Shown piece by piece: positions 46,475 through 55,409 of a stretch of 64,000 nt of DNA. The position numbers and the translations under genes were made by a program. Origin of the DNA: Acetobacter lovaniensis (GTDB lineage: Bacteria > Pseudomonadota > Alphaproteobacteria > Acetobacterales > Acetobacteraceae); NCBI RefSeq assembly GCF_014207635.1, contig NZ_JACHIE010000001.1, positions 1 through 64,000 on the forward strand. Direction: 5' to 3'. The notes beneath the pieces were generated by a model. That model was given only the letters and a program-made list of their open reading frames with translations, had not been told where the DNA came from and did no database searches. How positions within the stretch are numbered: the stretch's first letter is position 1; every line of letters begins with the position of its first letter.

Positions 46475-47506
46475 ATGTCCAAAAAAAGCTTCCGTCAGGC
46501 CATTAACGAAGCCTTGCGTCAGGAAATGCAGCGTGACCCACGCGTTATTCTCATGGGGGAAGATATTGCAGGCGGGCAGGGTGGTTCTGCTGGCGTGGTA
46601 GATGCATGGGGCGGCGTGCTGGGGGTTACCAAAGGGCTTTATACCGAATTTGGTGCCGAACGGGTGTTTGATACCCCCATTTCCGAGGCATCCTATATCG
46701 GGGCGGCCGTTGGGGCGGCCGCCACCGGCCTGCGCCCGGTGGCGGAACTGATGTTTGTGGACTTTGTTGGCAGTTGCCTCGACCAGATCATGAATCAGGC
46801 CGCCAAATTCCGCTACATGTTTGGTGGCAAGGCCCGCACGCCACTGGTTATCCGGGCCATGTACGGCGCGGGCTTTAATGCGGCGGCACAGCACAGTCAG
46901 GCGCTTTACCCGCTTTTTACCCATATTCCGGGGCTTAAGGTTGTTGTTCCCTCATCCCCTTACGAAGCAAAAGGGTTGCTGATCGAGGCCATAAGGGATG
47001 ATGACCCCGTTATCTTCCTTGAAAACAAGGTCATGTATGATGACGAAGAGGAAGTGCCCGATGAGCCCTATTCCATCCCGTTCGGGGAAGCCAACCTGAC
47101 GCGGGAAGGCGACGATGTAACCATTGTTGCCTTTGGCCGTATGGTCAATTTTGCCAACGAAGCCGCCGACAGGCTGGGAAAAGACGGCATAAGCTGCACG
47201 GTTATAGACCCCCGCACCACATCTCCGCTGGATAGCGCCACCATACTGGAATGTGTGGAAGATACGGGGCGGCTGGTCATTGTCGATGAATCAAGCCCGC
47301 GCTGCAACATGGCAACCGATGTGGCCGCACTGGTGGCGGAACAGGCGTTTGACGCGCTCAGGGCCCCCATACGTCAGGTTGTTCCCCCGCACACGCCAGT
47401 CCCCTTCGCGACCGTGCTGGAAAAACTCTACCTCCCGGATGCGGCCCGCATTGAATCGGCGGTTCGTTCCGTCATGGCCTACAAAAAAGCAAAGCAGGAT
47501 GCCTGA
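46475..47506 (+). CDS. acoB: Acetoin dehydrogenase E1 beta
   Basis: 343 residues. RQAINEALRQEMQRDPRVILMGEDI (in part) is the standard E1 beta opening. PISEASYIGAAVGAAATGLRP, QAAKFRYMFGG and the C-terminal transketolase domain (VIDPRTTSPLDSATI; VPPHTPVPFA) follow. Partner of AcoA. GGAG lies upstream of the ATG. It ends 3 bp before acoC, so the two are translated together. Confidence 0.92.
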   Translation: MSKKSFRQAINEALRQEMQRDPRVILMGEDIAGGQGGSAGVVDAWGGVLGVTKGLYTEFGAERVFDTPISEASYIGAAVGAAATGLRPVAELMFVDFVGSCLDQIMNQAAKFRYMFGGKARTPLVIRAMYGAGFNAAAQHSQALYPLFTHIPGLKVVVPSSPYEAKGLLIEAIRDDDPVIFLENKVMYDDEEEVPDEPYSIPFGEANLTREGDDVTIVAFGRMVNFANEAADRLGKDGISCTVIDPRTTSPLDSATILECVEDTGRLVIVDESSPRCNMATDVAALVAEQAFDALRAPIRQVVPPHTPVPFATVLEKLYLPDAARIESAVRSVMAYKKAKQDA

Positions 47507-47509
47507 GCA

Positions 47510-48631
47510 ATGACAGACCTTATCACCCCAATCACAATGCCCAAGTTTGGTCTGGCCATGACTGAGGGAAAAATTACAAGCTGGAACATTCCCTCCGGCG
47601 CGCAGGTGGAAGCCGGGCAGGAAATTGCAGACATAGAAACCACCAAAATCACCAATGGTTACGAAAGCCCGGCTTCTGGCACGCTGCGCCGCCAGATTGC
47701 AACGGAGGGAGAAACCCTGCCCGTAGGTGCTCTTTTGGGTGTTCTGGCCGAACCTGCCGTAAGCGATGCGGATATTGATGCATTCATTGCAAAGTTTCAG
47801 GCTGATTTTTCATCCGATAACGCGGCCGACACGCCGGCCGATCACGCAGAACCCATTATGGTCAGCGTTGGGGATCTGACACTCCGTGTGCAGGAAGCCG
47901 GGCAGGGCGATGCTACTCCTGTCCTGTTCATCCATGGTTTTGGTGGGGACCTGAGCAACTGGATGCTCAACCAGAATGCTCTTTCCACCGACCGGCGGAC
48001 GGTTGCTTTTGACCTGCCCGGCCACGGAGGGTCATCCAAAAATGTGGGGGATGGAACACCCGCAGGCTTTGCGGCAACAACTGCGGCTTTGCTGGATAAG
48101 CTGGGTATCACGAGCGTTCATGTTGTTGCTCACTCACTCGGAGGGGCCATTGCACTGGAGCTTGCCAAAACCTGCCCGCAAAAGGTGGCGTCTCTTTCCC
48201 TCATTGCTCCTGCGGGTTTGGGGCAGAGCATTAATATGGATTTCATTGAAGGGTTTATCTCCGCAGATCGTCGCAAAACGCTTGAGCCTGTCCTGAATTA
48301 TCTGGTGCATGACAAAACCCTGATTTCTCGCAAAATGGTTGAAGACATTATTCGCTTCAAACGTCTGGATGGAGCACTTCAGGGCTTGCAGACAATCGCC
48401 AAAGCCTGCTTCCCCAATGGCAGGCAGGCAGAGGACCTCAGGTCCGTTCTGGCCAGTTTTGCTGGGCCAGCCCAGATCATCTGGGGGGAGGCGGACGAAG
48501 TTCTCTCACCCAATGATGCCAAAAACCTGCCGGATACCATACCCGTAACCCTGCTCCCCCAGACCGGGCATATGCCCCAACTGGAAAAAGCAGCAGACGT
48601 GAATGCAGCACTCATAAAGCTTGCAAAATAG
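47510..48631 (+). CDS. acoC: Acetoin dehydrogenase E2 (lipoyl domain fused to alpha/beta hydrolase)
   Basis: 373 residues. Residues about 5-85 form a lipoyl domain with the lipoylated Lys in ETTKITN. After an acidic linker, residues about 120-372 are an alpha/beta hydrolase fold: HGFGGDLSNW (oxyanion), AHSLGGA (Ser nucleophile), WGEADEV (Asp) and TGHMPQLE (His). This fusion is known for AcoC, where the hydrolase fold replaces the usual acyltransferase domain. It transfers the acetyl group to CoA. No E3 gene is present here, so a housekeeping dihydrolipoamide dehydrogenase is presumably shared. Confidence 0.92.
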   Translation: MTDLITPITMPKFGLAMTEGKITSWNIPSGAQVEAGQEIADIETTKITNGYESPASGTLRRQIATEGETLPVGALLGVLAEPAVSDADIDAFIAKFQADFSSDNAADTPADHAEPIMVSVGDLTLRVQEAGQGDATPVLFIHGFGGDLSNWMLNQNALSTDRRTVAFDLPGHGGSSKNVGDGTPAGFAATTAALLDKLGITSVHVVAHSLGGAIALELAKTCPQKVASLSLIAPAGLGQSINMDFIEGFISADRRKTLEPVLNYLVHDKTLISRKMVEDIIRFKRLDGALQGLQTIAKACFPNGRQAEDLRSVLASFAGPAQIIWGEADEVLSPNDAKNLPDTIPVTLLPQTGHMPQLEKAADVNAALIKLAK

Positions 48632-48644
48632 ATCACAGTTTTTT

Positions 48645-48677
48645 CCCTTGCAGCTCCATTTTGCTGCAAGGGATTTT
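48645..48677 (+). terminator. Terminator of acoABC
   Basis: CCCTTGCAGC 48645-48654 pairs with GCTGCAAGGG 48663-48672, followed by ATTTTT. The remaining gap to 48950 is AT-rich and shows no gene. Confidence 0.85.
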
Positions 48678-48950
48678 TGGTCAGCCTTTTAAGGCCCTGC
48701 CATATCTTATCTCTCAAAACATGTTCTCTGAGCATTCTGTTCCGGGAATGAGACAGTTTTTATAGCTTGAGGACACAGCCGCGTGAACTCATGCGGTTTC
48801 CAACTATATTATATCTTCTTATTTTATATATCTCTTTCAAAAGCCCAGCCGCCATGCAGCGCAACGGTTGGCGAACAGGACTGATTATTCAATAACCCCA
48901 ACACGCTGCGCCTGTTTTTACAACGGCAGCCTCCTTGATGGAGATCCTTC

Positions 48951-49847
48951 ATGCTGTTTGGCAAAAAGCCGAAACGGCTCCTGCTGACCTTAAGTCTGTG
49001 TGGAGCCAGCATGCCGTTATTAACACCCGGCCTGTCCCATGCAGCGGATATTACCCTGGGGATCATTGGCCCGCATGAATATGACCTGCCCGTGGATTAC
49101 AAGCCATTTAACGTACTGGTCCAGTATGGGAATGGTAATGCGTCGGGCAACACCTATAACAGCACCGGCCAGCGGGTACCGGCCCATGGAGGAAGCCACA
49201 CATGGTCCGGGCTCACCAAATACGTGCATTTTCGCACATTTGACGCGCTCCCGCATGTCGGCTTTGCTTTTGAGGTCATCCAATCTGAAAACTATACTCT
49301 GGCAGGCGGCACAAATTACGGTGGGCTGGGGGGCACAATCGTAGGGCCTGCTGCGTGGTTTAAACCCAATACACACAGCACTCTTGGTTTTCAGACATTC
49401 CTGCAAACACCTTCGGGCACGCGGGATACTTTGGCCACGGGGTACTGGGCCAATATATCGAGCATTATTTTTGATTATGAATGGAAGCATTTTAGCTTTG
49501 ACGGCGATGTAGGTACTGTTGTTGGCTCAACAAAACATAAAACCGGCCAACATAGCTATTCACCCGGCGTTGTTTTTTACAGCAATTTACGCTTTAGCTG
49601 GAAAGCAACAAAACTGATCGAGCCATACTTTGCCTTTGACTGGCAGAATGTTGGCGGAACATATGACCAGAGCATTCATTCAGACCTGAGCAACTCCAAC
49701 AGCCGGGAAATAGCCCCCGGGCTAGGCGTTATGTTCAATATCAGCCGGACAATCAGTTTTACGACGCGTTACGCACATTCCATAGAAGGCCGCAACACGC
49801 CAGAAACAAACGCGTATTACGTGAAGTTCCTCTACCTGTGGCCATAG
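48951..49847 (+). CDS. Outer-membrane beta-barrel protein (MetA-like family)
   Basis: 298 residues with signal peptide (KRLLLTLSLCGASMPLLTPGLSHA before ADITL). The mature part is a series of amphipathic strands with many Tyr, Phe and Trp, and ends in YLWP. It resembles the phenol-degradation MetA-like barrel family, as does the protein at 12539, though the two are not close copies. The position just after acoABC might mean uptake of acetoin or a related compound, but a terminator lies between. Confidence 0.65.
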   Translation: MLFGKKPKRLLLTLSLCGASMPLLTPGLSHAADITLGIIGPHEYDLPVDYKPFNVLVQYGNGNASGNTYNSTGQRVPAHGGSHTWSGLTKYVHFRTFDALPHVGFAFEVIQSENYTLAGGTNYGGLGGTIVGPAAWFKPNTHSTLGFQTFLQTPSGTRDTLATGYWANISSIIFDYEWKHFSFDGDVGTVVGSTKHKTGQHSYSPGVVFYSNLRFSWKATKLIEPYFAFDWQNVGGTYDQSIHSDLSNSNSREIAPGLGVMFNISRTISFTTRYAHSIEGRNTPETNAYYVKFLYLWP

Positions 49848-49877
49848 TACAGAATACCAGCAGGCTTGCCCCGGATA

Positions 49878-51221
49878 TTACAGCGCGAGTGTGTCGTAAA
49901 GTAGTTTAAAATTCAGAATAAGAATAACCCCGGCAACAAACCAGGAAAGAACCGCAAAGGGGCGGGAAATGGCAAAAGAGCCCATCATTTTGCGGTCTGA
50001 AACAAACAGAACCAGAGGAATGACCGCAAAGGGCAATTGCATGGACAGCACAACCTGACTGGCCATGAGCAACTGACCAACACTTGCGTTACCATACAGC
50101 ACAATACCGACCATAACCGGAACAATTGCCAGCCCACGGGTTAAAAGCCGCCGCGCCCAGTGTGGCAGTCTGAGATGCAAAAACCCTTCCATCACAATCT
50201 GCCCGGCCAGCGTTCCCGTAATGGTCGAATTTGTGCCCGCAGCCAGCAGGGCCAGAGCAAACAGGGTAGAGGCAATCCCCAACCCCAGAAGAGGGGAGAG
50301 CAGGTGGTAGGCATCCTGTATTTCCGCGACATCCTGATGCCCTGTTGTATGGAAGGCTGCGGCAGCAACAATCAGAATGGCGGCGTTAATGAACAGGGCC
50401 AGCATAAGTGCGATTGAACTATCCCATGTGGCCCAGCGTATGGCGTCCTTGCGGCCACGTTCCGTCCGCTCATACGCCCGGCTTTGTACTATGGAGGAAT
50501 GTAGGTACAGGTTATGGGGCATAACGGTCGCCCCTATAATACCAATGGCAATATAGAGCATTTCGCTATTGGTCAGGATTGAAAGCGAAGGCTTCATGCC
50601 TGCCAGCACTGCCGCCAATGGGGGAGCGGCCGCGATAAGCTGCACGGCAAAACACAGCGCGATAATGCTTAAAAGCCCAATGATGAATGCCTCCAGATAC
50701 CGAAACCCACGGTTCATGAGGAACAGCACCAGCAGGGCATCAAGGCTGGAAATGAACGCACCGCCAAGCAGGGGAATATGGAAGAGCAACTGCAATGCAA
50801 CCGCGGTACCAATAACCTCCGCCAGATCGCACGCAATAATAGCCAGTTCGCAGGCAACCCAGAGCAACACATTAAGCACGGGATGAAAACGCTGCCGACA
50901 GGCCTGAGCGAGGTCCAGACCGGTTGCAATACCCAGACGGGCAGAAAGAGCCTGCAACAAAATGGCCATGCAGTTGGATAGCAGGATAACAGACAGCAAA
51001 ACATAGCCGAACCGCGCACCCCCTTGCAGGTCCGTTGCCCAGTTGCCGGGGTCCATATATCCGATGGACACCATATACCCCGGCCCCACGTAGCTTAAAA
51101 AGCGCCGCATCCAATGGGTATCATCCCTCGGCACACGGATACTGGCGAAGGCCTCCGGCAAGGAATGCCGACTATCGGCATGATCGGGATGAAAGACAGG
51201 TGGCTGCATTATTTCTGGCAC
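49878..51221 (-). CDS. mntH: NRAMP manganese/divalent metal:proton symporter
   Basis: 447 residues from GTG 51221; ATG 51209 (MQPPVFHP) is equally possible. Eleven membrane helices. MDPGNWATD in helix 1 and [10 protein letters not shown] in helix 6 are the metal-binding motifs of NRAMP proteins. It imports Mn2+ (or Fe2+) with protons. A hairpin (CTGGGCA with TGCCCAG around 51237-51262) lies in the leader, but I do not see the sequence blocks of a known manganese riboswitch. Confidence 0.93.
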   Translation of the reverse strand: MPEIMQPPVFHPDHADSRHSLPEAFASIRVPRDDTHWMRRFLSYVGPGYMVSIGYMDPGNWATDLQGGARFGYVLLSVILLSNCMAILLQALSARLGIATGLDLAQACRQRFHPVLNVLLWVACELAIIACDLAEVIGTAVALQLLFHIPLLGGAFISSLDALLVLFLMNRGFRYLEAFIIGLLSIIALCFAVQLIAAAPPLAAVLAGMKPSLSILTNSEMLYIAIGIIGATVMPHNLYLHSSIVQSRAYERTERGRKDAIRWATWDSSIALMLALFINAAILIVAAAAFHTTGHQDVAEIQDAYHLLSPLLGLGIASTLFALALLAAGTNSTITGTLAGQIVMEGFLHLRLPHWARRLLTRGLAIVPVMVGIVLYGNASVGQLLMASQVVLSMQLPFAVIPLVLFVSDRKMMGSFAISRPFAVLSWFVAGVILILNFKLLYDTLAL

Positions 51222-51488
51222 TCAGGCAATCCAGCTTGCTGGGCATAGGCGATGCCTTGCCCAGAGGCACAAGACCAGATTTCGGGAATAAGTACTTTAT
51301 TGGTCCTCATTACAGGACTGTGGCAACAGATCTGCCATTGAGCAAGCCCCCAACACGTTCTTGAACGCAGCGATTAACCCGCAAAATCCCGCCGGGCTGT
51401 GCTCTTATGGTTTATGCCGTGTATACTACCGCGTTACAGGTCACGCACGACCGCCAGCAAACTGCTTTATTCTGTCAGAAGATACGCC

Positions 51489-51986
51489 ATGACCGTACAG
51501 CCTGTTGTCCTTTTCCCCGATCAGCGTTTGCGTGCGGTTGCCATGCCTGTCACCTCGTTTGACAGCACATTGCGCACCCTTGTGACGGACCTGCTGAACA
51601 CACTCCGCGCTGTTCAGGGGTTAGGCATAACCGGTCCACATATTGGCATTGGCCAGCGCGTGGTTGTTCTTGACCTGCCAGATTGCGATGAGCCGGAAAC
51701 TTATATTAATCCAAAAATCATCTGGCTGTCCGAAGATACCGCCCTGAATGAAGAGGGCAGCATTTCCATGCCGGGCATATCCGCCACAGTTATGCGCCCG
51801 ACAAAGCTGAAGATCCGGTACGCAGACCTGGATGGTCATATGCAGGAAAGGGAGGCAGATGGCCTTCGTAGTGTCTGCTTACAGCACGAGATTGACCAGC
51901 TTAATGGCGTGTTCTGGCTGCAAAAGCTCTCCAGCCTCCGGCGTAACCGCCTTATGGCACGGTACAGAAAACTCAGGCTGCCATAA
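51489..51986 (+). CDS. Peptide deformylase-like protein, metal ligands lost
   Basis: 165 residues from ATG 51489. All three deformylase motifs are recognisable but altered: motif 1 is GLGITGPHIG where GxGLAAxQ is expected; motif 2 is EGSISMPG, with Ser in place of the metal-binding Cys; motif 3 is HEIDQLNG, with Gln in place of the second metal His. Two of three metal ligands and the catalytic-site Gln are therefore changed. It is unlikely to deformylate nascent proteins, and a second, standard def gene should exist elsewhere. Possible roles are binding of N-termini or a new activity. Confidence 0.85.
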   Translation: MTVQPVVLFPDQRLRAVAMPVTSFDSTLRTLVTDLLNTLRAVQGLGITGPHIGIGQRVVVLDLPDCDEPETYINPKIIWLSEDTALNEEGSISMPGISATVMRPTKLKIRYADLDGHMQEREADGLRSVCLQHEIDQLNGVFWLQKLSSLRRNRLMARYRKLRLP

Positions 51987-52119
51987 GCTGGATGGCAGGC
52001 ACCTGTTAACCAGCTACACCTGAGCACACATCTGCCCCAAGATATTTAGCCATTTCAGGCATGCTCTTTGGCGCAACAACTTGCGCCAGGAACATACATT
52101 TAACATTTTCAAGGGGGAG

Positions 52120-52193
52120 TGGAGGTCCGGGCGGGAATCGAACCCACATACGCGGATTTGCAGTCCGCTACATCACCATTCTGCCACCGGACC
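52120..52193 (-). tRNA. tRNA-Cys (GCA)
   Basis: 74 nt including encoded CCA. Acceptor GGTCCGG/CCGGACC, U73 discriminator, anticodon stem GCGGA/TCCGC with loop CTGCAAA (anticodon GCA), and T-loop GGTTCGATTCC, all on the minus strand. Confidence 0.95.
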
Positions 52194-52388
52194 AACGGTG
52201 TATGGTGGGAGCGTTATGTCCTTTTCTTTCAAATTGGTCAAGCCGTTGTGTTGTGCCAATTTTAAAACAGTATGTCAGACAGACTCCTGCCCATGGTCAG
52301 CGCGGGTCAACCGGGTAGATGGCCAATCAGGAGTGTACGCAGCATGAATGCCCATACGGCCACCGCCATGCTTCAAGGAGAACAGTCA

Positions 52389-53057
52389 ATGGATGCAACC
52401 CTGTATGCCCAAGCACGCAACCTGATGGTGGACGACCAGTTACGCCCATCCGAGATTACCGATTCGCGTATTCTGGAAATCATGCGCCACCTCCCACGTG
52501 AGGACTGTGTTCGCCCCGACCTGCGCAATGCGGCTTATGCTGATACCAGCCTGCTTCTGGCGCAGGGTCGTGTTTTGTCACAGCCCCTCCTGACTGCCCG
52601 TCTTGTGCAAGCGGCAGAACCAGCAGCCGGGCAGCGTGTTCTGGTTGTGGGAGCCTCCACCGGTTACACCTCTGCCCTTTTTGCACGGCTTGGCCTGCAT
52701 GTGACCGCACTCGAATCCAATTCCGAACTGGCACAGATCGGGCAGAGGTTCTGTCAGGCTCAGGCTCCGGATGTTGTCTGGCAGCAAGGTGCTTTGACCG
52801 AAGGGTCAGCAGACTCGGCTCCTTATGACCTGATTTATTTTGATGGCTGCATTGCAACACTTCCTGACTTCTGCGACCGGCAGCTTTCCGCCAAAGGCCG
52901 CATTGTAGGTTTGCTACAGAGTGGATCATCCCTCCCGGAAGCCTTTAGTGCGGTCCGGGAGCCCGGATATTCCCAGCCATTCAGGCTGACATTCCTGTTC
53001 GAAGCGCAAGCGCCACTTCTGCCCGGTATGGTGCCTGAACACGCGTTCTCCTTTTAA
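52389..53057 (+). CDS. Protein-L-isoaspartate O-methyltransferase family protein
   Basis: 222 residues from ATG 52389 (AAGGAG 8 nt upstream); an upstream in-frame start would run close to the tRNA. Class I SAM methyltransferase fold: QPLLTARLVQ (near 63) and VLVVGASTGYTSAL (motif I, near 83). The usual GxGxG of PCMT is here GASTGY. ALESNSE follows as motif post I. This divergent PCMT-like group precedes tolC in many alphaproteobacteria, and activity on isoaspartate is not certain. Confidence 0.8.
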   Translation: MDATLYAQARNLMVDDQLRPSEITDSRILEIMRHLPREDCVRPDLRNAAYADTSLLLAQGRVLSQPLLTARLVQAAEPAAGQRVLVVGASTGYTSALFARLGLHVTALESNSELAQIGQRFCQAQAPDVVWQQGALTEGSADSAPYDLIYFDGCIATLPDFCDRQLSAKGRIVGLLQSGSSLPEAFSAVREPGYSQPFRLTFLFEAQAPLLPGMVPEHAFSF

Positions 53058-53182
53058 AAAAGGGCACAGAAGGGCGTCTCATTTTCAATCCGTCACAAAC
53101 TATAAAATGGAATTTAATCTCGCATCATGGCAAGGAACAGTGCCGCAAACCTATTGCGGTAACTGCAAGCGGGAGCAGCCTC

Positions 53183-54622
53183 ATGCGGCGTATTTGCGAA
53201 ACCGGCCTGAGCCTGGCGGTCATACTGTGCGGCACAACCGCATGGGCGCAAAAATACGATGGAAGCGGCTCCCCTTCCTTTATCCCGCATACACTGCAGG
53301 AATCTCTGGCCGCCGCGTATCTGACCAACCCGACCCTGCAAGCGGCACGCGCCTCGCTCCGCGCCACGGATGAGAGTGTGCCAACCGCCCTTGCAGGCTG
53401 GCACCCCACAGTAACCGGGCAGGTCGGCCTTTCTTACTATAACGGGATCAATGATTATCAGGGGGTCGGGCACCCCCGCACACACCAGTCCCTGCGCCGT
53501 TACGATACACCGGGATATTCGGCGGGTGTTGCAATCAATCAGCCAATTTACACTGGGGGTAAAACCACAGCGGCTACGCATGAGGCCGTTAATCAGGTCA
53601 TGGCCGCCCGTGCACATCTGATTTCGGTTGAACAGCAGGTCTTCAAGCAGGTCGTCAGCGCCTATGTAGGCGTGATTGAAGACGAACAGCTCCTGCAACT
53701 GAACATTAACAATGAACGGGTTTTGCAGCAGCAGCTACGCGCAACCAGTGAACGTTACAGGGTAGGGGAAATTACCCGGACCGACGTTGCTCAGGCGGAA
53801 GCCGCCTACGCATCCGCACAGGCCGCACGCCAGCAGGCTGAGGGCACATTGCAGACTGCTCAGGCAACCTATATGCAGGTTATTGGCATGGCACCGCCCC
53901 CTAATCTGGTGCCGCCACAACCCTTGGTCCTGCCCGTTAAAAATGAGCAGACCGCCGCCGCACTGGCGGTCAGGAATAACCCCGATGTTATTCACGCACT
54001 TTTTACCGAGGCATCGCACAAAGATTCCGTGGGCGTTGCCATGGCTGCCATTCTCCCCAAAGTGTCTGCAACAATGGGGTATCAGCATCAGGTTAATCAG
54101 GCCCTGAACAACCAGATCAATGACAGTAAATACGCAGCTCTCAACTTCAATATCCCCATTTATCAGGGGGGATCGGAGTATGCGGCGGTCCGTCAGGCCA
54201 AGCAGCTTGCGCAGGAGGCACACCGGGAGGTGGACGTCCAGCGCCGCGCAGCGGCGCAGGATGCGGTTTCCAACTGGCAGAAGCTGGTCACTTACCGGGC
54301 GTCCATCGCAAGCAATCGGGTCGCAATCAAGGCGGGTACCGTAGCGCTGGGCGGGGTAGAGCGGCAGGCCATGGTTGGCACCAGCACAACCCTTTCCGTC
54401 CTGCAGCAGCAGGAGAGTCTGTTGCAGGCTCAGGTGGCCCTTGTGCAGAGCCTGAGCAACATGGTCCTGTCCTCTTACAACGTGGCAGCCGCCATTGGAC
54501 GCCTGACTGCTGTTGATCTGAAGCTGAATGTTCCCCTTTATGATGACAAAGCATACTATAACGCGGTAAAGGATCGGTTATGGGGGTTGAACGATTACGC
54601 GCTCAACCAGCCGGGTCGATAA
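53183..54622 (+). CDS. tolC: TolC family outer-membrane efflux channel
   Basis: 479 residues with signal peptide (MRRICETGLSLAVILCGTTAWAQ in part). Two repeats of the outer membrane efflux domain: TLQESLAAAYLTNPTLQAARA (in part, near 36) opens the first, and AALAVRNNPDVIHAL (near 255) the second. Long helices with heptads span the periplasm (for example RYRVGEITRTDVAQAEAAYA, near 190). It should form the exit duct for type I secretion or RND efflux. GGGAG precedes the ATG. Confidence 0.9.
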   Translation: MRRICETGLSLAVILCGTTAWAQKYDGSGSPSFIPHTLQESLAAAYLTNPTLQAARASLRATDESVPTALAGWHPTVTGQVGLSYYNGINDYQGVGHPRTHQSLRRYDTPGYSAGVAINQPIYTGGKTTAATHEAVNQVMAARAHLISVEQQVFKQVVSAYVGVIEDEQLLQLNINNERVLQQQLRATSERYRVGEITRTDVAQAEAAYASAQAARQQAEGTLQTAQATYMQVIGMAPPPNLVPPQPLVLPVKNEQTAAALAVRNNPDVIHALFTEASHKDSVGVAMAAILPKVSATMGYQHQVNQALNNQINDSKYAALNFNIPIYQGGSEYAAVRQAKQLAQEAHREVDVQRRAAAQDAVSNWQKLVTYRASIASNRVAIKAGTVALGGVERQAMVGTSTTLSVLQQQESLLQAQVALVQSLSNMVLSSYNVAAAIGRLTAVDLKLNVPLYDDKAYYNAVKDRLWGLNDYALNQPGR

Positions 54623-54652
54623 TGTTAAGCCAGCAGTGGCAGGGATGTTTGT

Positions 54653-55273
54653 ATGGTGTCGCCTCAGGACTCATCAGAAGAAACAGGTAAATCCGTAGCG
54701 GATACCCTGTCTTCCATTCGGCAGGTACTGCATGATGAGCACCTCTCGGCTACAGCAGAACATGCCCCGGAGCCGCAGGATGAACAGGACGACGATGTGC
54801 TTGTCCTCTCTCCATCCATGATGGACTCTGCGCAGCAGGGGGAAAAAGAAGCTCCCGCTGTCCCCACCCGTACCACGGATACAGCTCAGGCAGGCGGCAA
54901 GGCCGACCTTGTGCAACCGCGGGCCGTGGATCATGATGAAGTATTATCTGTAACGGATCTCAGGCAGATCGAACTTAACAAAAAGGCTGAACATACCATG
55001 TCTGGTCCACTGCCCATCCCTTTGAATGACGAAACGGTTTCCGATACCGCCAACTCATTTGCCGTGCTGCAGAAAAGCCTGCAGGAAAAATATCTTAGAG
55101 AACATGAGGAGAGAAAAGTGGCTGTCACGCATGAAGGGTCTCTGACGGTTGAAGACATCGTGCGCCAGGAAGTGCGCGTTTTCCTCAAAAAATGGCTTGA
55201 TGCCCATCTGGCAAGCATTGTGCAGGCTGCTGTACGCAAGGAAGTTGAACGCCTGACGCAGCGCGGTCTGTAA
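54653..55273 (+). CDS. popZ: Polar organizing protein PopZ (DUF2497)
   Basis: 206 residues. N-terminal helix (VADTLSSIRQVLHDE) recruits partners in Caulobacter PopZ. A Pro/Glu/Asp-rich disordered centre (about 30-140) follows. The C-terminal helices (VEDIVRQEVRVFLKKWLDAHLA) form the oligomerisation domain. PopZ builds a matrix at the cell pole that anchors the chromosome origin through ParB. Its location between tolC and valS is the usual alphaproteobacterial order. Confidence 0.88.
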   Translation: MVSPQDSSEETGKSVADTLSSIRQVLHDEHLSATAEHAPEPQDEQDDDVLVLSPSMMDSAQQGEKEAPAVPTRTTDTAQAGGKADLVQPRAVDHDEVLSVTDLRQIELNKKAEHTMSGPLPIPLNDETVSDTANSFAVLQKSLQEKYLREHEERKVAVTHEGSLTVEDIVRQEVRVFLKKWLDAHLASIVQAAVRKEVERLTQRGL

Positions 55274-55409
55274 GGTTTTCTTCCCCTCCACCGGCCTGTA
55301 ACCCTATGGGAGCGGGCCAATGGAGGGGAATCCTGTGGTCTGTTAATTGCTTTGCAAAGGCGGGGGCTAGATGCCTTCCGCCTTTTTTACGTGGTGTGGT
55401 TGGATAAAT

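Noticed and set aside
51237..51262. A manganese (yybP-ykoY) riboswitch before mntH.
   Set aside because: A hairpin is present, but the conserved sequence blocks of that riboswitch are not.
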